Made by a program: the position numbers and the translations under genes
From: Fasciolopsis buskii
Lineage: Eukaryota > Platyhelminthes > Trematoda > Plagiorchiida > Fasciolidae
Direction: 5' to 3'
Length of the DNA stretch: 64,000 bases
Assembly (NCBI GenBank): GCA_008360955.1
Contig: LUCM01001814.1
Coordinates: forward strand, 21,116 to 85,115
Shown: positions 43,940 through 54,390 of the stretch, in pieces
Position numbering within the stretch: the stretch's first letter is position 1
Layout: every line of letters starts with the position of its first letter
Notes under the pieces: generated by a model
The model's database searches: none
What the model was told of the DNA's origin: nothing
What the model saw: the letters and a program-made list of their open reading frames with translations, nothing else

Positions 43940-45383
43940 TTTCACAATAAATTCCACTAAGCTAATGCGATCGAACACGATCTCGGTGTTCATGGAAAAA
44001 TAATTTGTTCCCCATGAGCAACTGCTGTTTTTACGAACATCGTAAAATCCCTACCGACTTGGCAATCCACTTCCGCCTCTCGTTTATTTCTCCTCAAATT
44101 CCTCATTCTCCCTAATCAAGTTTGCACGCGATTTCCGTCGTTTCGTAAATTCTATCTCGTTTCGTACTCTGTTTACTCACAAATATCTCTCTCCAATGAA
44201 ATCCAGTTGTACAAAAACTGTAAGAAAAGACAATCCCATCATTAAAACTGTGAATCCCATATCCATCTGAAGACATGTCACACGGGTACCCCGCTCGAAG
44301 TCATACATCCAAATGAGCCCGCCGGATAGGGTGTACAATGGGTAGAGTACAAAGAAAAATTCGACATTAGTTTCACCCCCGGGCTGTTCTCTTCAATTCC
44401 GTCATTTGGGACCCAGAGAGTGGATTGTCCGAAGATCCCATCATGATATCCGCGGACAGGATACGGATCAGCTAGAATCAAGCTCTAAGTGGTAATTACT
44501 GTATTTGACATTTTCTCAGCTTTTCGCCTAAAGGTTCCACCTATCACTTGTCAAAGAGACAGGGAGAGATGAAAATCGATAAAGCAGTCATGTGGTCGGC
44601 CATTGGTAGTTGGGACCAAACTGGGCAGCAAAACAGACTAGGTTCTGTAGATGTATATTCAAGATACTAAGGAAGGAAAAGTGCAGTTTGTCGGCGCATA
44701 GCACAGGCACTTTGACAGATCATCGTGCAATGGGTGATTATACTCCGGACAGACACAGATCACCCAGTTAGGCAAACGATTACTTTAATGACTTGAAAAC
44801 AACACCGCTGACAATAGGCAGATCTCAGGGATAGATTATAATGTTTGGCTTTGAGTAACATGTATAAATGGCACTGGTAACATGAAAAGACATGAAAAGT
44901 GCATTGAAAGATAAAAGATGGAAGATGGTATTGTGTCTAACCGTGAAGTGATTAATTAACCATGTCAATTATTCAAATGCCCATAGTAGGCCACATATTT
45001 GTTGACTCATTTGAACGTATAACTTCGAGCGGGTTACCCGTATGACATGTTTTCAGATGGATATGGGATTCACAGTTTTAATGATGGGATTGTCTTTTCT
45101 TACAGTTTTTGTACAACTGGATTCCATTGGAGAGAGATATTTGTGAGTAAACAGAGTACGAAACGAGATGGAATTTACGAAACGACGGAAATCGCGTGCA
45201 AACTTGATTAGGGAGAATGAGGAATTTGAGGAGAAATAAACGAGAGGCGGAAGTGGATCGCCAAGTCGGAAAGGATTTTATGATGTTCGTACAAACAGTA
45301 GTTGCCCATGGGAAACAAATTATTTTTCTATGAACACCGAGATCGTGTTCGATCGCATTGGCCTAGTGGAACTTGTTCTGGAA
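43940..45383. mobile_element. Foldback element: 385-bp inverted arms around a 0.67-kb loop
   Basis: The sequence at about 44998-45383 is nearly the reverse complement of 43940-44325. By eye about 95% of positions agree over the inner 300 bp, with very few indels; both outer ends then diverge abruptly at equivalent points. The symmetry axis is near 44661. The loop of about 670 bp is not itself palindromic. In each arm, reading outward from the loop, a short frame begins with ATG directly after a pyrimidine-AG ('tgttttcag' right, 'tgtcttcag' left). It has 28 codons with a hydrophobic core and meets a gtgagt donor: 45057-45142 (+) and 44181-44266 (-). Another frame with a shared stop also spans each arm, so coding is undecided. 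Either a foldback/long-TIR DNA element or a recent inverted duplication of a gene start would fit. Confidence 0.75.
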
Positions 45384-46490
45384 ACAAATGAGGCAAAAGA
45401 ATGGCGTCCTTAACGACTACTGAACTGGTAACCAATGTTTTTCTTGTATTCTTACCGCATCGTTTGCACCAAATTCCACTGGTAACATGATGCGTATTTT
45501 TTTACTCTGAACAACCATCTAATTTGTACTGTGTCATTCGGCAGGAACCGTGGAAGTGAGAACTTCAAATTCCTTCCAGTTGCCTCGGATTGCAGGATGT
45601 ATTAATTTTGTGGATGCATCTGATAGCTCACATACATGAGAAACAATGGAGGAAAAGTACTTCAAATGCGAAGCTGACTGGTTATTATATAAGCTAAAAT
45701 GAGACTAGCCGTCGGGACGCTTCACAGGGTTACGTAACCGCTCTGTGGCAGTTCATGCTAATTGGGCGAACAGTGTTGCAAAACAGTGAAATTGCACCGT
45801 TTGCACTGGGGAACAATGTTCACTGGTCTTAGGCATTAGGGAACATGAGATAAACGTAATTACTTGTTAAAGTGGGAGCAACAATCACAGTCCCAGGGCC
45901 AAGCCTTAAGCGAAAAGCAACAACTCAGCGCGATCGACGTCCGGGGTTATTTCGCTTGTTCTAAATTCGAATCACTTTGAAGAAATTGTGAGATCCTTTG
46001 AAAGAAACGATTACCGGGATAGAAAATCCGAGGGTTGTTCCTTGTCCAGACAACAAAATGGTGCGAAATATCATCTTGTTTACTTAACCTAGTAGTAGGA
46101 AGCATGACAAGAATAATCAGGGCTTTTTTGCTCGGTAACAGTGGAAACACGTGATTTTCCAGTGTGCAAATGCTTCTCACTACATTTATATATTATTGGT
46201 TTACTTCTCGTGGTCATTCTGTGGATGAATACAGTTGCATGGAATACAAGTAATTTACAGAGAAATTAACGGAGATGATGTCTGCTTTGCCAATTTCGTT
46301 TTCTACTAGTTTAGTATTCATAAACATTAACCAGCCGTGATCTAGTGGCTAACATCGTGACATCCGAAGGTTCAGGTCAATGGATCTACTCCGCCCACCG
46401 TTGATCAAATTCCCATTCGACTGGGCTCTAGAGACAGCGAGTCCCCTTCCTCGAATACTGTTCCTCGAATATGTTCAGTAACAGCGAAAA
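45384..46490. other. No recognised gene
   Basis: Unassigned. Near 46325-46390 a tRNA-like 'ccgtgatctagtggctaaca' followed by 'gaaggttcaggtcaat' could be a decayed SINE head of another family. Confidence 0.35.
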
Positions 46491-46536
46491 ATTATCATTA
46501 TTATTATCAGTATTATTATTATTATCGATATTATAG
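46491..46536. repeat. (ATT)n imperfect microsatellite
   Basis: ATT/TTA units interrupted by 'atc' and 'cag'. Confidence 0.85.
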
Positions 46537-46878
46537 AAAAATCTTGCACTGACATATTTTGATATCGGTGCCCGCTCACATCCATCGTCTACAAGAAATA
46601 TAAATGAACGAAAAACAACAAAATGTTAACTACAACCACTGAGGAGAAAAACGATTTCGTTTTCAACCGTCCTTTTCGGGTAACCTGGTGGACCCCAATC
46701 TGGTGGCCAAATTGCGAGTAGTCAGATCAGTCCATTGGTTAAGATTTTCACGCGTTCCTGCCTCTTCATCACTTGTCCACCTTGATTCATCCCTAACCAC
46801 TACCTCTATCACACAGCGGCATGCAACGAAACAGGAGTTCGGAAAATGTACGCAAAACATGTCCAAATGTAGTATTGA

Positions 46879-47060
46879 CCGGCAGTGGCTAAACGGACAA
46901 GGTCGTGGCATTTGGACTTGAAGGTCATGGGTTCGAATCCTCCCACCGCCGGTCAACGTCCCTAATTGGCAGCCCTTTGGGGCCGCGGCTCCTTTCTTGA
47001 AAATTGATGTAGATTGTTGTCTCATTGTTAAAGGAAGTACAAGATAAACGATAAAAGATG
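46879..47060 (+). mobile_element. S1 SINE
   Basis: The head 'ccggcagtggctaaacggac' starts it, box B 'gggttcgaatcc' follows at 46929-46940 and the acceptor-like end is 'caccgccgg'. The body has 'aattggcagccctttggggc' and 'ttgaaaattgatgtag', and the tail 'gtacaagataaacgataaaa'. The head's first and last seven bases can pair at six positions, like a tRNA acceptor stem. Confidence 0.85.
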
Positions 47061-47719
47061 TATACTTGAAATCATAATACGAAATTCCGCGACTGCCAGT
47101 AGCACCATAATGTTTCACACCCGAGCTAGACACTGAAAGAGAATGAAAAGCTCACAGAGTCAAAGGATGATAGTTTAGATCTACAGGGTGCCCGATTTTT
47201 ATACTTTTGTCTCCTCGATTATCGGTGGTTGTGCGATGATGGTCCGCAATAGGCAAATCACAGTCAGTATACAGGCGCGGATACAACCCGGTCCTGTCAG
47301 ACAACGCGCCATTATAGCGGGTTGGACCAGATCGACACCAAGTTAGCCCCGTTGGTTACCAATTGCCAGCTAGCACAGTGACGCGATTAGAAGGCAAGAG
47401 TATGGATAGGCAAACTGAGCAAGTCATACTGCTAGTTGAACTAACCAGTAAGGATGCGCGGTCCAGATTGGACGACAAAACGACAAGAACTAAATCAGGA
47501 GAAAAGCATCAAAAGAAACTCACCAATCAGAGCACGACCCAAACAGCAGAAAAAGTATTGGTAATGACACAGGTACAAATATGAGAGCGAAATGGTCTGC
47601 TATGTTAACTCGATCTGTGATCCTTTATGAGATATCACTTCGACACAAACTAGATCAAAACGTGGTGAGCACCAATCGAGCCTGACGTATACGGAACGAC
47701 ACAATATCATACTCTATCA
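47061..47719. other. No recognised feature
   Basis: Contains a 73-codon + frame (47363-47584) rich in Thr, Lys and Gln, without a recognisable domain or splice context. Confidence 0.35.
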
Positions 47720-48400
47720 TTTCTAGAGATATAACTATCCGGGTGGTTAAAGCTATCTACTTCTTGATCTGCACGAACAAGGTTCACCTTCGATCGAACA
47801 CAGTCTTAGAACAGCATTTTGCACTTGAAACGTGCAAAATCTATCCCCAGTGTAGCTGTGCTATCATTCAGGCGGTCGAACAAAGCCTTCAGCTTACCGG
47901 AATCTTTACTCAAAAGCACAACACTGTCCAGGTTTTCTGAGTCAGAAGATCTCGTGATTGAATTCTTACATGAGAACAGAGCTACCTTCTTGAATAGTTA
48001 AGTTACAAAATACCTGTAAGAGAAGAGTTAGAATGGACAAATGTGATGAGCGTGTTCTCCCGTGGTGAACTGGGCTGACAGATACTCGTGAGCACGCATT
48101 TAGCTTGAACCGTTTCCATCCAATCATTGGAAAAGTGAAATGGGTTTTCCTTGCATGCTGTTCAGCGAGATCCAATACCACTGAACCATATAAAAGACTG
48201 AGTCGAACATTGCTTTCAGATCAAGGGAAACAGAATTCACAGTACCCCTACTGTTACCCCCGTTCACATTTGCTTTGTTCAAACCCATAACCCGCATCTT
48301 ACTTGAATACCACAGTCCTTTTTTGAAATGGAACTTAGTCAAAAATTGACGTCTCCTTCTTGGCTGTGAACGATCTTTGTCCAACCTCCAATCTGCAGCA
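47720..48400 (-). mobile_element. LINE RT palm and post-palm region, antisense
   Basis: The minus strand reads 'VNSVSLDLKAMFDSV' (48230-48185, usual 'VVFLDLKAAFDSVD', motif A). Then, with frameshifts, 'SAQFTTG' (48090) stands before the position of 'SGVRQGCPLSPF', and 'VVLLSKDSGKLKALFDRLND' (47925-47860, usual 'IVLLSEDPGKLQAFLDRLND') follows the YADD site. Next are 'GIDFARFKCKMLF' (47840-47805) and 'RSKVNLVRADQEVDSFNH' (47795-47745). The order and spacing match 4700-5160 of the + strand copy. The RT is inactive because of frameshifts and a stop. Confidence 0.75.
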
Positions 48401-49862
48401 ATTCGCCAGTTGATAAAAAGCAGCCGGCTGTTTCTTTTTCACAAATATTATTTTGACCTTTGGCGTTAAAAACTCAGTCCTCTCGTTCTCTTTGTCCTAT
48501 CCTCTTTCTAGGTCATTTTTAAACGCGAAATTCCAAACATCCATATCACGACTATGTCACTAGTTGTTACTGAACTACAAAACATAGTCTCACTTTTCTG
48601 TACTTCCACGCACATCATTTTTCCCCGTTTCAAAAACAGAACTGGGCAATCGGTTGTCTCATTTCACTGTTCCACATACACGTACCTCTTTGAAGAATAC
48701 TTTCAACAACGGGTTTTTTCCTACCGTTTTTTTGGAATGCATTTGTTATGGGATGATGGACCCAGTTTCTTTAATCCAACCGAATTTTTGCGTTCGTGGA
48801 CAGTCAGCACGAACAGACACAGACACATGCAGTTTCGGTAGCATATAATAAGTTGTATTTACAGACTTATCGATTTTCCCCAGTCTTTCGTCTAGTCTTA
48901 TTTGTCAAGGGCGTTTAGACAACCATAATTAATGTTCTTTGTTCGTTTGTTGTAATTACTGTCCACTGGTTATATCCCACTTTAAACGGAGACCCCAGAC
49001 GATAAAGCCAGTACACTGTTAATTATGAGCAGATATTTCTTTTGGATGGCTCCTATTTCTATCACTAAGGATTCTATTGAACTTTCTGATTGAGCCTACC
49101 AATGAGTTTTACTGGAAACCAGACAGTTTGTTTCTCTTTTATATCAGGCAGCTGGCAGTGACCGTAAAGCACAGTTTCTGCCTTGCTTCACCGTGGTATG
49201 TGTAGTGTGAATAGGGTTTCTGTACACATTATGAAATCTACATTCATCGGAGTTTCGATTGGCTGGTCACAATAAATTATAATCTAGGTATGTTCGCATC
49301 CCGTAACACGGTCAATTAATAAGATTTGATTTAGTCTATTGGAACTTTGATCTAGAGTTTCGAATCCAAGACTAGCTCAGATTCGAGTACAAATTTCGCC
49401 ATTTTGGCAACCGAATACAACATCTAGTCTGGTAAATTGTGCAAGACACTATACACGCACCGGGTTGCGAACCATGCGTGACCCAGCATTGAACCTTTCC
49501 GAATTCCGATCGTCTCTTGACTAAGTTTCGTCTTTGTTTTGCAAGTCGTAATCAAACCGCTTCCTGACAAACAGATTGGTAAACGTGATCATACCCATCC
49601 AGTGCGTTGTGAGTGGTGCCATCGATTTGTGATATGACCTTGAAACTCAGGGTTCAGTGCTGAATGAAGTCGGGTATTTATTTACACATTTTCACAAGGT
49701 GGCGATTCAATTAGTGGTTCCGGTTTTCGCATTTCGATCGGTCGCACCCAATGTGATCTCCCAGATAAGCGTTGGTCAGCGGTTGCAGAGCATGTAGTCC
49801 ATTTGAATTTGCTACTTGCCGTATCAACCTTCTGCCATCCATACTAATCTGGTAATCAAACA
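48401..49862. other. No recognised gene
   Basis: AT-rich, with nothing supported. The 95-codon + frame 48554-48841 is Phe/Ser/Thr-rich and probably fortuitous. Confidence 0.4.
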
Positions 49863-50041
49863 TCTTATCTTTTATCTTTTACTTCATTTATTAATGAAAC
49901 AACAATGTACACCAATTTTCAGGAAGGGGGTCGCGGCCAGCAGAGGGCTACCAAGTGGGGAAGTTGACCGGCGGTGCGAGGACTCGAACCTGCGACCCTT
50001 AGGTCCAAACGCCACGACCTTATCCGTTTGGCCACCGCCGG
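49863..50041 (-). mobile_element. S1 SINE, best-preserved copy
   Basis: On the minus strand it begins 'ccggcggtggccaaacggat', has box B 'caggttcgagtcc', and closes the tRNA-like head with 'caccgccgg'. The first and last seven bases (CCGGCGG/CCGCCGG) are perfectly complementary, like an acceptor stem. The body follows ('cttccccacttggtagccct', 'gctggccgcgacccc', 'cctgaaaattggtgtacatt', 'gtttcattaataaatg') and the tail is 'aaaagataaaagataag'. The box A region 'gtggccaaacggataagg' resembles tRNA-Arg ('gtggcctaatggataagg'); that parentage is inference. Confidence 0.9.
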
Positions 50042-53000
50042 CTTCTCTGATTGGCCTTAAAGTCTTAGTTGTATTTAGGATTTATTTTCCAGTTCGGTTA
50101 TCTGTAGCAATCGGTCGGCGTTGGCGATCGTTTCTGGTAGTTCCAGTGGCGTTTGATTTTCTATAAGTCGTTATGAGCGAGCTCCGGGAAGCCGAATCGA
50201 TTGTGACGTGTGACACGCAGTCATTTATGTTAGATTCTTGTCCCAGCTGCGACATGGGCGGATATAAACCACCAATGGTTTGAAGCTCAGTGATGACAGC
50301 GTCCTTCTGGCGCTTTGGGATTGAATATAGTGGATGGTGAAGCATTGCGTGTACGGCCTAACCCCTTACTGCTCACAGTTCGAGATATTATGGGCTGCAT
50401 GAAACATAAACAGTTATCATTTTCCTTTGGTGATTTTCCGGATTTCCGTGGATTTTGTTGCATCGTTGAGACGGGAGTCATCGGCTAAGTTTACTCGGGC
50501 CGATTTTAGGTTAGAAACTCTACCGCTGTCTTGTAGGCACAATTGACTTTTATTGCTGACTCCGGACTGGACTTTGGATCCACGGCCAGTGTGACTGAAT
50601 GAATGAAATTGTGCGTGATTCACAAGCCCCGTGTCACGTAAACCCAACATTTGATGTTCCTTTCACCCTCTTGCAGGCAATCGCGGTTGATTTGAAACAC
50701 TCGTTTGCACTGGCACGTTGCAGCAGCCAAAGACGTATGAAAGATATTATGTTGGTATAAGGTAAGCCCAAAATCCCCATTAGTGTTAACTGAAATCGAA
50801 TTTTCCTGCATGCTGACGGTAGTGGACCGAACTATGATTGATTCTGCAATGTGAAGGATTCGCTAGTTGATACTAGGATGCCACTGGCGATAATAAAAGC
50901 CCTGACTATACTGGACCTGATTCTTATTGGTTGCTGAACAACTTTAACACTTATTTGTTCTAAACCACTGTCAGGATGCCTTGCAAATTTCCAGGAAATT
51001 CCAATATGTCATCGGTAGTAGCTTTTGTCTCAATTAAGCTCGTTTGTTTCCGTTCTTTTCAACAAACCCTTCAACGTAGGTTATCACCGGAAGGAAAACC
51101 ATGTTCTGTTAACCCTAGTGTGCTCTTCAACACTATGATTTCATTAACCAGTGTCTTGGAGATACAGAAAAGCGGAAAATGTGAGGTAATGTTGCGTCAG
51201 TCAAGGTCAGAATAAATTCCCTTAGTCGGCAAAAATCGATAGGAAAACGAACTCTACTAGCATCGTCAATGTGGAGTATCAAAAGCGACGGTTGCGGGAA
51301 CGAAAGGGAAATCTATTGCAGTCAACTCATTGCGGAACTAGTGGCTGAAAACCGTCCGTGTGGACAACGTGACTCATTTGTGCCATCTTGATGATGATCC
51401 ACTTGGAATGAGGGTTCCGCAGGGCTCTAATGCACTTGGTTGTCTTACCAGTTCCAGCTGATTTCGTTTCTGTAAGATTGACAACAATGTTACAACGATG
51501 TTGATGACAACTTACCTAAAACGACTTCGTGGTGTGTCGTTAACAATATGTTTCGTATCTACGTATTAGGCACCTTAGTCCTCCTGCAAAAGCTCCACTA
51601 GCCACAGGTAGTTCAAATCACAGAGTGAATTCTGGATTTGTAGAACCACTGGTCATAAAAAGAATGGTAACGGCTACGTACTGGTAATGGTGGTCTAACT
51701 GGTCTAAAATGACACGAAATTGTGCCGCCGAAGTGGCAAGACAATTTGCCTGTTGCGATCATCGTTGTTCACGACAGGATGTAGCGTCCCAGTGTTCATA
51801 TTTTCGAACATTCATACCAAGGTTCAAAGTTTTAAATCGAATTCTAAGACCTCTTTTCAACCTAATTCATATCATAGAATCTCGAAGTTCTTACCGCCCG
51901 AAGGGTAAGGGATTCGTCGAGTGAACTAATCCTACGGCAAAGAAGTACTCTACAACCAACTGTGGATCGCTACCAAGCGGACGACTAGGACAAGGAATTG
52001 TCACAAAGATTACTTGCCTTTCGAGTTTTTCGCAATACTGCTCCGTTGGATTCACTCCCTTCCCGGGACACAATTACAGACGGATGAAGAAAACTCGCTG
52101 CCCAGAGAAATTCCTATTCCACAAGTACAGAAGTACTCTACCGATAGGGGAAAAAATATCTGCTGATTGCAGTGTCAGCGGGCTTAAACAAAGCAAAAAA
52201 ACATCAGAATGTATAGTTGGAACAATCAAATTGGAAATCCAGCAATGACCAAGTAGTTCAAAAGCCCCGTTGTAGAGCAAAGAACACATGAAACAAGAAG
52301 AATGATACTCACCGGCACCGGCCACAAATGGATTTACTACACACCAAGAATGTCCAGCTCCATCCTTAGGGCTTGTCTAATGAACCATCAGTTACCGACT
52401 GTCGGTCAGATCTAATATCCTCGGATCTTACTGGCTCGTTGGTTAGATCGTCGGGTTCAAAGTTCAGAGCTGAACCCACTAAGTCAACCCTATTCTTTGA
52501 TTTGTTCACCGGAATGCGTTAGGGCTATTGATGAACCAGGTATCTCGACAGACGAGCGATGATACGGAGATGGAGACATTCTTACCACTGCTGAATTTCA
52601 TTTTTGTTCTAGAATACAAAATCTGTGAATGGAATTTGGTATTCTGTTTTATAATGGGTCTATTTACTAGCAAGTAAGACTAAAACTAAAGTTTCATTAA
52701 AGAAGTCGAGAACATTAGTTTGAACGACTTATTCGGTTCAATTTCACAGAACCGCTTTTTCAATTGGTTTTCTATCTTTCACTTTTTTCAATAATAAATT
52801 TATAATGTCTCTCATTTTCGCGGAGGAGTTCACGATCAGCATAGGGTCGTCAAATGGGGGAGCTGACTGGCAACGGGAAGTCGGAAACGAGACCTTCACG
52901 TTGAAATGTCATGATGTGGAAAGCATGATCGACGGCAGTCGAAATGAAATAGTTATTTGTTGGAATAAATCGCGTAAAAAGAAACAACACGAGCATTATT

Positions 53001-54207
53001 GTTTGACGAATCGGCAACGAGAATGGCGGGAATCTTTGGAAGCTGTGAAATGTTTCTTGTGACACGAATGTGGTCTTCTTCATGATAACCTTATCGCCAA
53101 ATTCAAGAATCTCACACACTGTGCGCTAGTTAATCAACACTCCAAAAAAATAATCTGAATTTGTTATAATTTTCCCCTGTTTTAAGTTCTGCAAATCACC
53201 AAAATTGTCATTGAACTCCAATTTGATCAATAATCTTTATTTTTTTTGCTTCATCTAAATTTAGATCCTGTTTACGCGATCGGTGTTTTGAATTAATGAT
53301 GGAAAGATTTCAGTGGCAAATATTTATCATGTCAGGTTTAGCCTACGAATAATCTTTACCAGATGATAGATAATAGCACCCAACGTGCAGTTCACACGCG
53401 CTTTGTTTTTCCCCCTTGATCCATATTGGAAATGCACACAACGGTTCGATCAATCGGTCGATATCCCTATAGGGGACAGAAAGATTCCATTTTGTGGGGT
53501 ACCAGGAAATAAAGATAAGAAAGATGTTGCTTCTTACTGAGTGGGTGGGGGTTAGTGTGTGCAGGAACGACACACCTGTGAAAGTGACTATGTGAATAAG
53601 ATTAGATGAAAGTAGCCTAGACCAATCCATATAGTGGAATAATCACAGCAAACTGGAAGGTATATCAAGGTAAATCAGACCAGGTGTACAGTGTTTGGAA
53701 TAAATGCGGTTTATTTTTAACTTGGGAAGGTAAATCATACCGTATTAGTCATCTACTAATAATAATACTGTGCAATAGATTTGCAAACAAACAACATCTG
53801 TCAAGTTATAATCGACCAGCGGCACTTGACAAACTCAATTCATCGCCAGCATAAATCGGATATTTTCGACATCAAATTCTATAACAAATTCGCTTGTCGA
53901 TCCAGCTGTTTCGCATCATCATCAATGCACACACAAGGCTGTGGGTGCATTAAGGCACCGAAGCACTAATTTATCACAGGAGGTGACAAGTTATGTGTTC
54001 AATCAGTCACGAATCTGCCTTTGTTGAAAGATCAAGAAAAATTCGATTGATTAGTTAACGAAATGTTCATCTCTTCCTTCCTCCCCTGCTCGCTTGTACA
54101 TTCACAGGCCTAGATGTTTCATTTCACGACTGAGTTGTGCAGTCTAGGATGGCTTTGTCACAAGAATAGGACTAAATAGTTCGTAATGCATCGAGCGAGC
54201 ACAGATG
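50042..54207. other. No recognised gene
   Basis: About 4.2 kb with no identifiable repeat or domain. The most protein-like frame is 52805-53062 (+, 85 codons, with Trp, Cys and charged residues well distributed), but I recognise no family and see no flanking splice sites that place it in a gene. Frames at 50082-50811 (minus) are short and overlapping. Confidence 0.35.
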
Positions 54208-54390
54208 TTGGCCGATGATGACAAAATGGATAAGGTCCTTTGGATTTGGACATGAAGGTTGCGAGTTCGAATCCTCCCACCGCCGGTCAACTTCCCCTCT
54301 AATGGCCGCAACCCTCTTCCTGAAAATTGATTTACATTGTTGTTTCATTAATAAAGAAGTAAAAGATAAAAAATAAAAAATAAAAGAAGT
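54208..54390 (+). mobile_element. S1 SINE
   Basis: The damaged head 'tggccgatgatgacaaaatgg' is followed by box B 'gagttcgaatcc' (54261-54272), 'caccgccggtcaacttcccc' and 'tcttcctgaaaattgattta'. The tail is 'ttaataaagaagtaaaagat' then AAAATA units. The 'acttggcagcccc' block is partly deleted. Confidence 0.8.

Noticed and set aside
46663..47133. 156-codon minus frame as a gene
   Set aside because: Its first half is the reverse strand of the S1 SINE at 46879-47060 (the tRNA-like head translates as 'GGGRIRTHDLQVQ'-type text).
49863..50041. Genuine tRNA gene
   Set aside because: Despite the acceptor-like stem and box B, the anticodon and T arms do not fold properly, and the unit continues into a SINE body and tail present at many loci.
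51709..51924. Possible retroviral-type protease or gag frame
   Set aside because: No catalytic motif, no zinc knuckle and no neighbouring LTR or RT.
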